NCBI GenBank assembly: GCA_033220425.1
Contig: CM065653.1
Coordinates: forward strand, 620,001 to 684,000
Reading direction: 5' to 3'
DNA from: Lepraria neglecta
Lineage: Eukaryota; Ascomycota; Lecanoromycetes; Lecanorales; Stereocaulaceae
DNA length: 64,000 nucleotides
Part shown: piece after piece, positions 22,001-32,966 of the stretch
Position numbering within the stretch: position 1 is the first letter of the stretch
How the letters are laid out: every line of letters starts with the position of its first letter
Translations under genes and position numbers: made by a program
The notes under the pieces: model-generated
Seen by the model: only the letters and a program-made list of their open reading frames with translations
The model's database searches: none
What the model was told of the DNA's origin: nothing

Positions 22001-22714
22001 ACTGCTACACCCGAGCTAACAGACAAAATGCGGCACAACTACATTGAAGGCTCAAACGTACTCCAAGCGGACGCGGCCATCGACCAGACTGGCTTGAGCG
22101 ATTCATTGGCAATCACGCTCAGGACATGTGCGCGGCGAATTTTACACTGCGATGATTCCGACGTTGATACTGCCCCGGTTACTGATCAGTCAATACTTGG
22201 CATGATCCCTCAGACCGTCGAAAAGGGTCTACTCCACGAAAGGATAACCAAAGCCAGTATCTCGCTAGCCTTCGACCCAATCGCAAGATCACAAAAACCA
22301 GTCCTCGGCATACCCAAAGGGCCCCAAATATCCGCCTTCGACGGCCCAATCTCAGTCATTGCGGAAGATCTCGCACCATACGCCCGCTCAATCGTCTCCT
22401 ACGACCTAAGACTAGAAGAGCAACGACGTCAACTCAGCTCCTTAATCTCACACCCAGGGAAAGACGGCAAGAGAGCACGAACAACACGAGCGAGTCGTGC
22501 AGCGCTCGAGGGTGGCAACAAGGCTAATACGAGGAGAGAGAGGTGGTTCCCGAATAACACAAATTTTAGCATGATCTTGCAATCAGGAGGGAAGGATTGG
22601 CAGGTTGTTCTTTTGCGGCGTGCTAAGGCTGAGACGATTGATGATGGCACTGGTGCTGGGTGGGATGCATCTCGCAGGTCTGAGGATCGGAGTGCTGTGG
22701 AGAGCGATGCTTGA
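19006..22714 (+). CDS. elg1: Elg1/ATAD5-type RFC-like AAA+ ATPase (PCNA unloader)
   Basis: Three exons: 19006-19075, 19129-21941 and 21989-22714 (1,202 residues); introns of 53 and 47 bp. Exon 1 ends inside Asn-Ser of VHPFFLPKN, resembling the short hydrophobic PCNA-interaction motif found at the start of fungal Elg1. A basic KKMLRVRPDGKLGSPK block (about 113-128) is also typical. The AAA+ module begins near 580: Walker A GPHGCGKTAA (about 598-607), FEINAASRRSGRDI (about 623-636), a long Lys/Pro/Ser insertion, Walker B ILLEEVDVLF (about 728-737), the sensor-1 strand PIIMTCTDE (about 753-761) and the lid helices LLVACNEGHLLP and DLRASIAELNFF. Elg1 forms an alternative RFC with Rfc2-5 that removes PCNA after replication or repair. 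Length is between yeast Elg1 (about 790) and human ATAD5 (about 1,840), normal for filamentous fungi. The long N-terminus is Ser/Pro/Arg-rich and probably disordered. Confidence 0.88.
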
Positions 22715-23299
22715 TGAAAATCTCATTCGGATGTGGACTTATGAGGGCAGGCGCATTTGGTTGTATTGCATTAGCAGGCGGTGGAATCTAGCATTGCGTG
22801 GCTTGCATGGATTTTGGGTTGCATATAGCATAGCATAGCATAGCATAGGCTCTCGTATAGTATGCCTCACGGGTAACCATAAAAGCTAAGATGAGGCTTA
22901 TTGCAAGCCTATCTTTGAGATATCAAAGCTTCACCAGTTGAAACATTGAGGCGTTTTACTGATAATCCGAGTCAAATACCTACTTTTGAAACAGTCAGGA
23001 GCTGGAAACACGGCTTTTGACGGCAAAAATGAGCCTCGAACTTGCTATACCTCCCTGATCTTCTGGCACAATTCTGTGGTCTGCGGGGTCGGTCTAGCGT
23101 GGAAGTGGAGCTTTTGCTAGTGTTTGTTTATGGAGCGGGGATCGAAAGAGGAGTGACGAAAGAAGGGGGTGAACGAACAATTCGCCAGTCACCTGAGATC
23201 AAGCCAGTTAAGGGTGAGGCTAGGTAGCAAGTCTTCTGGTTCACGGCTTCGAAAGGAAGTTGAATGGCTTTGAATCTACACATTATACGGCGATGTTTA
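22715..23299. other. intergenic between convergent elg1 and MPP-alpha genes
   Basis: Holds a pentanucleotide microsatellite, (TAGCA)4 plus TAG, at 22826-22848, directly after the elg1 stop. No gene is supported. Confidence 0.55.
22826..22848 (+). repeat. (TAGCA)n microsatellite
   Basis: Four perfect copies plus a partial copy in the elg1 3' region. It is short but uninterrupted, so it may vary in length between strains. Confidence 0.8.
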
Positions 23300-25116
23300 T
23301 TACCGTCTTCCCAGTTTCCACCGGGCTATCTTCTCCTGTATCCTTTCCCAGCCAAGGTCGACCTGACCATTTGCCGTTGAACCCTCCTGTAGGACGACGG
23401 TTGGTGCACCACTTCCCTTTCCAACGTTCGTTATGTTGCCACCAAAGACCAGCTTTGCGACTCTCCTTAGGTCCTTGACTGTCAGAGCATCGATCTTGTT
23501 GCACATCTCTTTCACCCCGAATTTTCGGCCATGGACCTGGACTTGCCGCCCAAGATCCTCCAGCTCAACCATGCGGCTTTCTAAGTTCATGAGTAAGGAG
23601 CTTCTTAGCTGGTTCTTCGCACGGTTGACCTCTGCTGTTTGCAAGGACGAGAACCCGCTTTCTAATGTCAGGTTTTGAAGCTCGCGGCACATGACATCCA
23701 ACATCTGCCCAGCTCGAATGGGATTACAGCTCGCGCTAATACCGAAAAGACCTGAGTCCGTGTATGAGTGGTTGAAAGCTACACAAGATTCGACCCAGCC
23801 GTGTTGGTTCAGCACGTTGGTGTAAAGTCGTGAGTACATGCCTTTCCCAGGCCCACCGGCGCTGAAGGATCCTCCGCCACCAAGTAGAGTCTGTAAGGTT
23901 GCGAGAGCGTAGATGTCTTCGGAGGAGATAGGAAGAGCTTCGAAGGCGAGGTGGATATAGGTTAGATCTGGTAATGCTAGATTGACCGGCGGCGGTAAAG
24001 GAGGTAGTGAGAGGAAGCCGCCAGTGTAGTGGGAAGGCATGTCGAGGCTGAAGGGAGCCGATTGCGGCGATGATGGATCTAACAATGACACTGAGGCTTG
24101 AGCAGATGCTGAAGTCGAGAGGTTCTTTAGAAAGGGTATATGCGAGGCTAATCTCGATGTTTGAGGCGGCGAAGGTGACGAGGATGGGGGAGCTGAGTAT
24201 GCTGATGATAATGAAGTAGAAGAGGATGAAGCCGAGAATTGGCTTTGAGATGAAGCCTCGGATATGGACGTGTCCGAGCCATATTGTGAAAGGCTCAGTC
24301 TTTGTTGTTTTTGCATATCACCGAAGAACTTCTCTGTTAGCTTCAAAGCTTCTTGATGTGGAACGCCAACGAATGCCACCACTAGCCTCTCCGGGTGGAA
24401 GAAAGTATTTCGGTATTTTTCCACGACGTTCCGGTCGATGAACTGTAGGCGCTCTTCTGGGCAGAGCAGAGGATTGCCCAATGTGTTGCCTTTGTATGCA
24501 GCCATATTGACCAGCTCTGGTAGAATCATATCCGGCTTGGACCATATCTCTCTAATCTCATATTCGGCCGTCTCAAGCTGCTGCTGGACCTCAAGATCCG
24601 TAATCAGAGGATCTCGGATAGTTTCCGCGAGGAGGCCTAAAGTCGTAGGGACTGCGCTGTTGAAGGTGGCCGACTGGTACATGAGTGACTCTCTTGACGA
24701 TGCGCATTGTATATTTCCACCCAGGCTCTCCAGAGACTCCAGCATCTCGTCTGACGTCCTTGAGCCAGTGGATTTGAAAGCCAACCGATCTATTATATGA
24801 CTGACACCCTCTAAATCTTTACTTTCATAGCGCGATCCGGCATCAACATATACACCCACGCCTGAGAAAGGTCCAGGAAGAGCTTCGGTGGCCACACGGA
24901 CGCCATTCGGTAGAGTGGAGACTTGATCGAACTCGGTTGGGTCCTAGCTTTTGTCAGCATTGCTTCCACGCCTGTGTCCCCTGGATCTAGACGTACTTTA
25001 GGTGCTGGGTCGGTAACAGTAGCAAGTCGTCTGATGGATTTAGGAGATCGTTTGATAGTTACGCCAGCAGCTCTAGTGGTCAAGCGCGCGAGCGCGCGAG
25101 AAGACGAGGACTGCAT
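23300..25116 (-). CDS. mas2: mitochondrial processing peptidase alpha subunit (M16 family)
   Basis: Two exons on the minus strand: 25116-24997 and 24943-23300 (587 residues), with a 53-bp intron (GTACGT...GCTAG). The first 30 or so residues are Ser/Arg/Ala-rich without acids, a mitochondrial presequence. Next is DPTEFDQVSTLPNGVRV, the usual first strand. The M16 metal-site position reads HIIDR (about 89-93) instead of HxxEH, as expected for the non-catalytic alpha subunit. The glycine-rich substrate loop GGGGSFSAGGPGKGMYSRLY (about 395-415) is intact. Between the two lobes is a long Ser/Pro-rich insertion (about 255-345) not present in yeast Mas2 but common in filamentous fungi. With the beta subunit (Mas1/Pep) it cleaves presequences in the matrix. 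It is divergent from the dsc1 gene. Confidence 0.93.
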
Positions 25117-25362
25117 TCCGAAAAGAACCCTGCCCTATGACCCGGTCAGAAATATCCAAAGGAGCGAAGACCAAAGCCCGTGGATGAAGTTGATCGAGCT
25201 GCGCTCGAGGCCTGAACAAAATTGCGGAATTTCATGGCGGCCCGAAGTTCTGCCGGCGGCGTTGATCTTGATGACAGCTCCTAGGTCAAGATCCTCAAGC
25301 AACGAAGTATCTAATTTACTTTGGCGATAAGAAAGAGTGAGGATGGAGCGTTGGAAGCTCCG
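25117..25362. promoter_or_regulatory. shared divergent promoter region, MPP-alpha / dsc1
   Basis: Only 246 bp separate the two start codons, so the two 5' UTRs and core promoters must share this interval. No TATA box is obvious. The stretch GCGCGCGAGCGCGCGAG (25084-25100) lies just inside the MPP-alpha first exon. Confidence 0.5.
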
Positions 25363-27900
25363 ATGGACTCCTCTCCCCGCATGGTCCTTGTGGTCTTTCT
25401 GCTGCTATTCCTGTTCCTCTCGCCAGATTCCCAAGCACCATCTCTCTCACAGCAACGCGAGTTAGACTATTCTATACTGGACGAGAGGCACTCTTTGGAC
25501 GTTCTCAATACTTCTGCATATAATGGATTTGATACTGCAAACAACCGATGGCTGAATGTAACTGGTCTAAGGAGAGGTGATGGCTACGCATGGGACGTGC
25601 TGCCAAAGGTTCAACAGAGAGCAAGGGATCAGCTACAAAGGAGTCTCGATACCTTCACATCTTCCAAAAGCTTCAGGAATGCATCTGAAGTCCCAAATGA
25701 CTCAAAGCCTGAAGATGGTGCGCAGCAAAAGATCGTACAGAATGCTTTGTCCTCCATGAAATCGTTCGATGGTCCTACTCCCTTATATCAGAATGTGACA
25801 GGCATATTCAATGGCCAGTGGGTCCGATCTCAAATCGGAAAAGAAATTGCGACTCCGTCACTGAACCTTAGTGCACTTACGCCTCGGGTCTATTACGCAT
25901 CACAAAACTACAATCGGAATATCACAGGGCAGGGTGGAGGACTACGGGTTCAAATTGAGGAGAAAACTAGCGAGGATCCTCTCCCGGATGCTGGATTAGC
26001 CAGAGATGTCAAGGCGCAGGTCACAATCGAAGATGAGACGTCGAGTGGTGATGGATGGGAGGTGACTCTGTATGGAGTGCATTATCCACAGCAAGGAGGT
26101 ATTGTGCTATCGACGACTTCAGGAAAATTCGCTGGCATCTTTGCCTTACCATATTTCACTCTGTCTGAACGTTCTTTTACCCTAGCTCAACAACTTCTGA
26201 ACCAGACCCTGATGTCAACGATCAACCATCAAGAAGCAGACTTCACCAGTGTCTCGAACCCTTGGTCATCTTCACCCAACAATCCCTCAGAGTTGATATT
26301 TCCAGTTCCTCACTGCGAATTCATTATATATCTTCAACAGCATCCCGTCGAGGACACAAGCATTGATCTCAAAGCAATGGAAAAGGAGCTACGCTTCCCT
26401 ACAGGGGCCTCGATGCCACCAGCCCCATCTATAAGGATGTCTGCTCTGATTTTCTCCCCTGATTGTGGCTTTGTCCTGGAGTCAAAAGGTCCTCCAGATT
26501 TCGCACCTCAACAGGGTTTGCATCTTAATGGCCGGAAGCAAGAATCTTATATCCGCATTGCTAGACGCTGTATACTTGCTTTCGCTGCCGTCATAAGTGC
26601 TCAGATTTTCCTTTTGATGCGGCAGATGAAAGATACGTCAACGCCGTCTACGAGAAGCAGAGTCAGCTTCTACACTATTGCAATGATGGCCCTGGGCGAT
26701 GGATTTGCATGCATGGGCTTCATGGTAGTCAGCATTCTTGTTGATGCGGCTTTCCTACCTCTGATTACTACTGCATTTCTATCATTTCTGTGCGTGAGCT
26801 TCTTCGGAATGAAATTCTTGATGGACATTTGGACCGTTCAAGCTCCGGAAAGACAGGAGAGGGAAAGAGAGAGACAGCGAGAAAGAGACCGGCGAAACGC
26901 AGAAATCGCAGCCGCACAACCAGCCCCAACCAGCACTACACCCATGCCTACCCCAATACCTGTTGTCACGGCCGCTGGAGCAGATACCCTGCCTCTTCCA
27001 GTCACTGCGCGCCGACCAGCCGACACAGAAGTAACCCCAATCATCATCACACCCGACCAAGACCTCGACGCAGCAGAAGCAGAAGACATCGCCGCCGCTC
27101 AAACCACCGCACAAACAACCCTCGGCAGCGCCCGCCGCGAAATGAGTGCCCTCTACTCAAAGTTCTACTTCCTCCTCCTCGGTATCCTCTTCCTCTCATT
27201 ACACGCAACAACCTGGCCTACCACCCCCCGCAGCATCTACTCCAACACCCTAGCATTCATCTACCTCTCCTTCTGGATGCCCCAAGTCCACCGCAACGTC
27301 ATTCGCAACTGCCGCAAAGCGCTTCGCTGGGAATTTGTTGTCGGCGAGAGCATTCTTCGTCTAACTCCTATCGTGTACTTCTATACAGTACCTGACAACA
27401 TCCTCTTTGTCGAAAATAATGCGAATGCAGCTTATGTCCTTATGGGCTGGGTATGGATCCAGATCTGGGCACTTGTCAGCCAGGAAATTCTAGGTCCACG
27501 CTTCTTCGTTCCAAACGGCTGGGCGCCGCCAGCTTATGACTATCATCCTATTCTTCGTGAAGATGATGAAGAAGCGGGTGCTACGATGCCGATTGGGTTT
27601 ACGCAGGCTACGGCCGATCCTACGTCTCCTACTACTCCTAAGCCGGGCGAAAGCAAGGAGAAGGGGAAGAAGGTATGGGATTGTGCTATTTGTACTGAGA
27701 ACATTGACGTTCCTGTTATACCGGCTGGTGGCAGTGGTAGTGGAGAGGGTAATGCGGCGATGGCAGCTACGACAATCTTCAGCAGAAGAGCTTACATGGT
27801 TACGCCATGCAGGCATATATTTCATAGCCAGTGTTTGGAGGGCTGGATGCGGTATAGGCTGCAGTGTCCGATATGTAGGGAGAACCTGCCACCTCTATAG
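25363..27900 (+). CDS. dsc1: DSC E3 ubiquitin ligase subunit 1 (Tul1/DscA-like membrane RING protein)
   Basis: Single exon, 845 residues. The start at 25363 gives MDSSPRMVLVVFLLLFLFLS, a signal-anchor helix. A luminal region with several N-x-S/T sites follows (NTSAYNG, NVTG, NRNITG), then a cluster of membrane helices (about 395-690: RCILAFAAVISAQIFLLM, YFLLLGILFLSLHATTW, FIYLSFWMPQVHRN). The C-terminus is a RING-H2 (about 775-845): CAICTEN, an inserted Gly/Ser-rich loop, TPCRHIFHSQCLEGW and CPICRENLPPL as the final residues. This arrangement is that of Tul1 in yeast and Dsc1/DscA in other fungi, the catalytic subunit of the Golgi/endosomal complex that activates SREBP in response to low oxygen and clears misplaced membrane proteins. 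An upstream open region without ATG (from 25321) argues for this start. Confidence 0.92.
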   Translation: MDSSPRMVLVVFLLLFLFLSPDSQAPSLSQQRELDYSILDERHSLDVLNTSAYNGFDTANNRWLNVTGLRRGDGYAWDVLPKVQQRARDQLQRSLDTFTSSKSFRNASEVPNDSKPEDGAQQKIVQNALSSMKSFDGPTPLYQNVTGIFNGQWVRSQIGKEIATPSLNLSALTPRVYYASQNYNRNITGQGGGLRVQIEEKTSEDPLPDAGLARDVKAQVTIEDETSSGDGWEVTLYGVHYPQQGGIVLSTTSGKFAGIFALPYFTLSERSFTLAQQLLNQTLMSTINHQEADFTSVSNPWSSSPNNPSELIFPVPHCEFIIYLQQHPVEDTSIDLKAMEKELRFPTGASMPPAPSIRMSALIFSPDCGFVLESKGPPDFAPQQGLHLNGRKQESYIRIARRCILAFAAVISAQIFLLMRQMKDTSTPSTRSRVSFYTIAMMALGDGFACMGFMVVSILVDAAFLPLITTAFLSFLCVSFFGMKFLMDIWTVQAPERQERERERQRERDRRNAEIAAAQPAPTSTTPMPTPIPVVTAAGADTLPLPVTARRPADTEVTPIIITPDQDLDAAEAEDIAAAQTTAQTTLGSARREMSALYSKFYFLLLGILFLSLHATTWPTTPRSIYSNTLAFIYLSFWMPQVHRNVIRNCRKALRWEFVVGESILRLTPIVYFYTVPDNILFVENNANAAYVLMGWVWIQIWALVSQEILGPRFFVPNGWAPPAYDYHPILREDDEEAGATMPIGFTQATADPTSPTTPKPGESKEKGKKVWDCAICTENIDVPVIPAGGSGSGEGNAAMAATTIFSRRAYMVTPCRHIFHSQCLEGWMRYRLQCPICRENLPPL

Positions 27901-28176
27901 ATAATGAATCTCCGAAATCACCTCAACTGCACAGTGCGCATCTATCTCGTACTTTTGACGTTGATGTGGTTCTCTAGCTTCACTAAAGCACCTTAATGTA
28001 CAAAAATCGTTGGTATCCTTACACCCAGCGCATGAATCGCTGGATTCCCGGATTTTTTCTCCTCCAGCTCCTTGCTCAGGCATGCATTATGTAAAACGAA
28101 GTAAATCCAGGCATCAGCCGTATCTCATTTTTCATTTGTGTTCATCTTGATCGTCCTTTGAGGCCCCTATGATATG

Positions 28177-29323
28177 CTAGACGACTGATTGGTAGATCAG
28201 GAGGGGCTCGCCGGTGTTTGTGATTTCGGGAAGGGTGCATTTGAGGTCGAATGCTTTTGAGAGGACGATTTTGAAGATCTAGAGAAACGTGTCAGATGGA
28301 CTATCTATAAAGCCGTCCAACTAGGCTATTCCATACCTTCTGTACGTTGATACTATGGCTCGTGCTGCTGAAAACCAAGGGTGCGCGCATGGCTGTTGCG
28401 AATCGCCGAGCCTGTGACATCGTCAGATACAACCTCTCAAAAGAATGCTTGAAAATGGCATGTCTACCTGTGTTGAAATCTCTTCTTGCTCCTCCCTTGG
28501 GAAATTGATGAAATGATCGTATTTTGTGCCAATCAGCAAAGGGATAGCTGTTTTGTTGAAGCCCCGTCCCTGGCGGTACCATTCCTTGATCGAATTGAGA
28601 GTGCTTTTACGGGTGAGGTCGAACATGAATAGTAGTGCAACTGCATCGTTGCAAACGAGCGGTAGCATGTTGACGAATTCGCGCTGGCCACCTAGATCCC
28701 AGATTGAGAATGTGATTTCTGTGTTGCGTATTGAGATTGTCTTCTCCATGAAGTTGACACCTAAGAAAATCAGCTATCGCCCCTTCAAAATTTGACCCAA
28801 TAGCCATACCTAATGTCTGAATGTAGTCCTCATCCCAACTCCCCTCCACGTATTTTACCATCAAGCTCGTCTTCCCAATCTGTGCATCCCCCACCATCCC
28901 GACCTTGATCACAACATTATTCTGAGTCATCCCTCTTTCCTGATGTGATGGCCTCTGGTTCTGTTCCTGATATGTCTGCGAGTAACCGTACCGATCTCCT
29001 GATCCTGAGAGCCCTGACGAAGGTCTTGAGTAAGGCTGGGGTTGAATTGGCTGATGTTGATATCCGGAATTTGAGCGTGAGCTTGGGTCTGATTCGGGGT
29101 TTGGTGAGAAAGACCCATTGGCTGCAGGAGGATAGTTCTCTGATTGTACTGATTGACGCCGAGGGGAGTCTTGGTAGCCATTGTTGTAGCCGCCTGTGGG
29201 TGTTGTGCTCATGTTGTCGTCAACGCCGCCCATGGCTTCATCGTCGACAGATTTGAAATTGTTGCTTCTGAAATCGGAGGCCATTGGGTCTTGCTGGTAT
29301 TGTGGATCCATGGCCGAGGTCAT
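28177..29323 (-). CDS. spg1: Spg1/Tem1-type septation GTPase
   Basis: Four exons on the minus strand: 29323-28810, 28760-28468, 28411-28337 and 28278-28177 (327 residues); introns of 49, 56 and 58 bp. The first 130 residues are a Gln/Ser/Pro/Tyr-rich, probably disordered extension. The Ras-like domain starts near 135: G1 GDAQIGKTS (about 144-152), switch I YIQTLGVNF (about 167-175), G3 DLGGQ with Gly-Gly-Gln (about 192-196), G4 GTKYD (about 245-249) and G5-like [12 protein letters not shown] (about 285). The DLGGQ and TKYD motifs are specific to Spg1/Tem1, the switch of the septation initiation (mitotic exit) network that works with Cdc7/Cdc15 kinase and the Byr4-Cdc16 GAP on the spindle pole body. 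The protein ends in LLIYQSVV. An ATG five codons in (29308) is an alternative start. It is divergent from rrb1. Confidence 0.9.
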
Positions 29324-29829
29324 GCGGTGTTCGAGGGAGCTGTGCTCGGCTTTCGCTTGGAGAGGGCCAGTATTAGGTAGATGAATGTGCAATGCAGGCT
29401 TTTACGGGTCAGTTGAAGGTGTGTGTGACCGGTCGTTAGGCAAGGCGGCCCTTGTTGTGATGGTGCTGAGAGTGTTGTGCTAGCGAATGGAAGTAGAATG
29501 GAGGTTCCAGATGCACAGGCGCGTAAACTTTACATACGCGATGGCGACAAGTGAAAGGCCGATACTTCGAGATCAGAAGAATGCTTTCTTATGAACAGTC
29601 AATTGAAACGCTGAGTAGCATGAAGGTCAATGTACGCCAGCCAATCATTGACTGGGATGGATCTTGGACGAAAACCAACGCTTAAACAACCTAATCGAGC
29701 TTAGCGGAAGGGTTCTGCCGAATATCAGCCGTATACAAAAAAGTTTGGAATCTTTCTCAAGTCACACAAAACATTTTACTTTACAGCAAAAAGTTATTCC
29801 CTACACCTCGATTCTTTCACAGTTACACC
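29324..29829. promoter_or_regulatory. shared divergent promoter region, spg1 / rrb1
   Basis: A 506-bp gap between divergent starts. It has a mixed composition, with a long AT-rich piece near rrb1 (29730-29800, ACAAAACATTTTACTTTACAG). No defined element was recognised. Confidence 0.45.
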
Positions 29830-31446
29830 ATGTCTAAGAGACCCGTAGATGAGCTCGAGAACGAGCCAGAGGCATTGAAAAGTGGTCAGCGGCCTCTCCA
29901 AACAGAAAATGGTGAAGAGGTGGATTTTGAGGATGAGTTCGAAGATGAGTATGAGAGTGAGGATGAGATATTCGAGGCGGGAGTAGATGGTCGGCCAGAC
30001 GAAGAACGAGAAGCCGAAGAGCGAAGGGGTACGTGGATCACGCCGCAAGCACTGTGCGAATATCTACCAACTGATTCCTTTCCATGTACTGACTTTGCTT
30101 AGATGCCATGGACGTGGATCAGCAGACCTTTATACCCGGCCGTAATCAATTGGAGAAGGGACAGACATTATCACCTGATGCATCCGCATATATCATGCTC
30201 CACACACTCAGCACTACCTGGCCATGTCTCTCGTTCGACATCATCAAAGACTCTCTTGGAGACAACCGCAAGACATATCCAGCCACGATGTATGCGGTTG
30301 GCGGGACCCAGGCGGAGAGTCGGAAAGCAAATGATAACGAACTCATGGTCATGAAACTGAGTGGGCTGATTCGAATGGATCGAGAAAGAGACGAGGAATC
30401 TGATGATGATGATGACGACGATGAGAACGCTGAGCCCATACTTGAAACCAAATCGATACCTCTAAGCTCGACCACCAATCGGATACGGGTTCACCAGGCC
30501 CCACCATCTGATTCTTCGAAGCCACCCACGACCTACACTGCTACAATGACAGAGGACGCCAGTGTCCTCATTCATAATATCACGCCCCATCTCTCTTCAT
30601 TCGACAACCCAGGCACAACAATTACTCCTCAACAATCCAAGCCCGTAACTACGTTACGTATGCACAGAACAGAAGGCTATGCATTAGACTGGTCACCCCT
30701 CATACCCCAAGGCAAACTCCTCACAGGCGACAATGATGGCCAAATCTTCGTTACTATATGCGGGGATGGCGGAAAATGGACCGCAGATACGAGACCCTTC
30801 ACTGGTCACCAAAGCAGCGTAGAAGATATCCAATGGTCACCCAATGAACGCAACGTTTTCGCCTCCTGCAGCAGCGATGGCACAGTCAAAGTCTGGGATG
30901 TACGATCGAAATCACGAAAACCGCAGATCAGCGTCCAAGTCAGCGATACGGACGTTAACGTGATGTCTTGGTCTCATCAGAACGCCTTCCTCCTGGCCAC
31001 CGGGGCTGATGATGGTCAATGGGCTGTCTGGGACTTGAGGCAATGGAAACCTTCATCGGCTGAGGCAGCAGCACCAACTCCGAAACCCGTAGCCTCTTTT
31101 AACTTCCACAAAGAGCAGATTACTAGCGTCGAATGGAATCCTACTGATGATAGTATTGTAGCTGTTGCAGCAGGCGACAATACGCTTACATTGTGGGATT
31201 TAGCTGTGGAATTGGATGATGAGGAGAGTAAGGATACGGCCGACGTGAAGGATGTGCCACCACAACTGTTGTTTGTTCATTACATGGAAATGGTCAAGGA
31301 ATGCCATTGGCATCCGCAGATTCCCGGTGTGGTGATGGGGACCGGGGGCGGTGGATTCGGGTGAGTCGCCTCTACGTGCGTATGCTCGAAATAAGAATGG
31401 CTAACCAATGGCATTTGGCAGGGTGTTCAAAACGATCAGTGTCTAG
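29830..31446 (+). CDS. rrb1: Rrb1/GRWD1-type WD40 ribosome assembly chaperone
   Basis: Three exons: 29830-30028, 30103-31360 and 31422-31446 (493 residues); the last exon adds only eight codons and gives the typical VFKTISV ending. An acidic N-terminus (FEDEFEDEYESEDEIFEAG, about 36-54) is followed by the CAF1C-like N-terminal block DAMDVDQQTFIPGR (about 67-80) and LSTTWPCLSFDII (about 100-112). A second acidic patch (DDDDDDDENAE) precedes the propeller. Typical WD blades are visible: EGYALDWSP, GHQSSVEDIQWSPNERNVFASCSSDGTVKVWDVR, DVNVMSWSHQNAFLLATGADDGQWAVWDLR and EQITSVEWNPTDDSIVAVAAGDNTLTLWDLAVE. Rrb1 binds uL3 (Rpl3) as it is made and delivers it to early 60S particles in the nucleolus. 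Confidence 0.93.
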
Positions 31447-32043
31447 AAAGTCTCCGACAATTGCCTCAAACAATTGCTGTGCCCTGCATCAAAGCATGGC
31501 GCGCTGGCTAATGTTAGTAGCTCCACCAGACTTCAGTTGAAACAGGTCTGAGTTTAACAGAGCTCCTTCGTATCGGTGAAGCTAAGTACTAGATTTCTTT
31601 GCAACTTTCTGGCTCTCCAGTGGTCAGAGCTGTTCTGTTCCAATTTTGTTTGAGTGTGTTAGCGAAGTTTCATACCCGAACCTCGTCCTTCAGTGCCAGC
31701 CGATGGCAATGTTCAGCTCGCCCACAGCCCTATCTAGCAATATAAATACCAGCTCTCACTACGTCTCTTTCTCTCTTCCGTACACAACAATCTCGAACTA
31801 CCATTCCCATCTATCCAATCCTCTCGCAGGCAAGACAATTAGCACTACATTGTGTCTAGATCACTCTTCTCTCGCATCACCTCCCCAATTGTTCTATACC
31901 ACACTATCGTCCTATCCGCGTCTTCTATCATTGATATTCGCAATAAGCGCCCGTCTCCATCCACCCAACAAGATACTCGTCATCCAACAATCCTTTACGC
32001 CGCCACAGACATCTTGACCCTCTCCCTCTCCCCACCTTACACA
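31447..32043. promoter_or_regulatory. promoter and long pyrimidine-rich leader of the first low-complexity gene
   Basis: Contains TATAAATA at 31741, followed about 30 bp later by a CT-rich start region (TCTCTTTCTCTCTTCC) and a long C/T-rich leader to the ATG at 32044. The TATA box plus CT block is the classical form of a strongly expressed or regulated fungal promoter. Confidence 0.5.
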
Positions 32044-32821
32044 ATGGATACCTCTGAGCCCCTTTGGAAAGATTTTACTCAATCCCCGCATTCATTCTTC
32101 ACGAAGGGCGACTTTAACAGAAGCAAGAACGTCGTGAGCCCTCGCCGTGCGGATGGGTCAAGACCTCTCTTTGGCGCGCGCGGGGTTAAAAGAAGGGATG
32201 GGCGTGAAATTGATTTTGTGGATAAGAAAAGAGACGGGCGTGAAGACGGTGATACCCGCGATAGACATGCACTTACCACCAATAAGGACAGGAGTTACAT
32301 GAGAACTCGCCGTGAAGAAAAGCCCCTCTTTGGGTCGCGCGGCGACGCAATCAGAGAAGCAGATGGGCGTGAGGCTGGGCATCAGCAAAGACGCAAGCAT
32401 AAAGACTACGATGCTCGCGACAGACTTGGTTCTCCGGAAGGGCCGGAGTATGGAGGCATTGAAGAGGAGGAGAGGGATGAGGTACCTCCAATGGCTTATT
32501 CTTATCGGCCGAACCAAAGATCTCGCAACGCAAGTATCAACGGTGAGGACAGGCGTGATCGAATTAGGGTTGGAGAGCCGCTGGCACCCAGCAGATATGG
32601 GACCACCCTAGGGGTATGGTCGAGATGATTCAGAGCGGCGACCTAGCAGTAGAGATAGTGGGGGAAGCCGTACGTCAAGCAAGCATGGAAGTCGACGAGA
32701 AGGCAGCACGTCAAGCCGTGTCTCATACAAAGATGGAACTGGGCGAGGGAGCAGTGCAGGGAGCCGTGGACCAAGCAAGGCTATAAGTGATCGAGGAAAG
32801 AATGGAGGGAACCGTAAATAA
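32044..32821 (+). CDS. low-complexity Arg/Asp/Gly/Ser-rich protein, unknown (cluster gene A)
   Basis: From ATG 32044 (MDTSEPLWKDFTQ) the frame is open to 32628 (194 residues). The product is charged and repetitive, with two related blocks, RPLFGARGVKRRDGREID and KPLFGSRGDAIREADGRE (about 40-110). An alternative model removes 32543-32633 (GTGAGG...TTCAG, 91 bp) and continues in another frame as ERRPSSRDSGGSRTSSKHG to a stop at 32819, giving 228 residues of the same SR/RD-like composition; I favour it on composition. Beyond that stop the same frame goes on to 33060 with similar content, which suggests that a single change shortened a longer protein. No domain is recognised, and disorder is likely. 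It lies 597 bp after rrb1 in the same direction and has a TATA box. Confidence 0.42.
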
Positions 32822-32966
32822 AACAAGGCTGCAAGTGATCGAGGAAAGAGTGGCGGGAGCCGTCTACCAAGCGAAGATAGAAGTGAGCGAGGAAAGCGTC
32901 GAGGGGGCCGTAGGCCAAGCGAGGATGGAATTGGTCGAGAAAGGTACAGGGAGAGCGTCGGCCAAG
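32679..32966 (+). repeat. six tandem copies of a 48-bp (16-codon) repeat
   Basis: Units start at 32679, 32727, 32775, 32823, 32871 and 32919, each opening with a variant of CAAGGATGGAAGTGATCGAG. Copies 3 and 4 are most alike. The period is a multiple of three, so every frame is repeated. Two plus frames are open except for a stop in unit 3, and a minus frame is open throughout. Confidence 0.85.

Noticed and set aside
26790-27395. 201-codon plus ORF inside dsc1
   Set aside because: Arg/His/Pro-rich out-of-frame shadow of the membrane region of dsc1.
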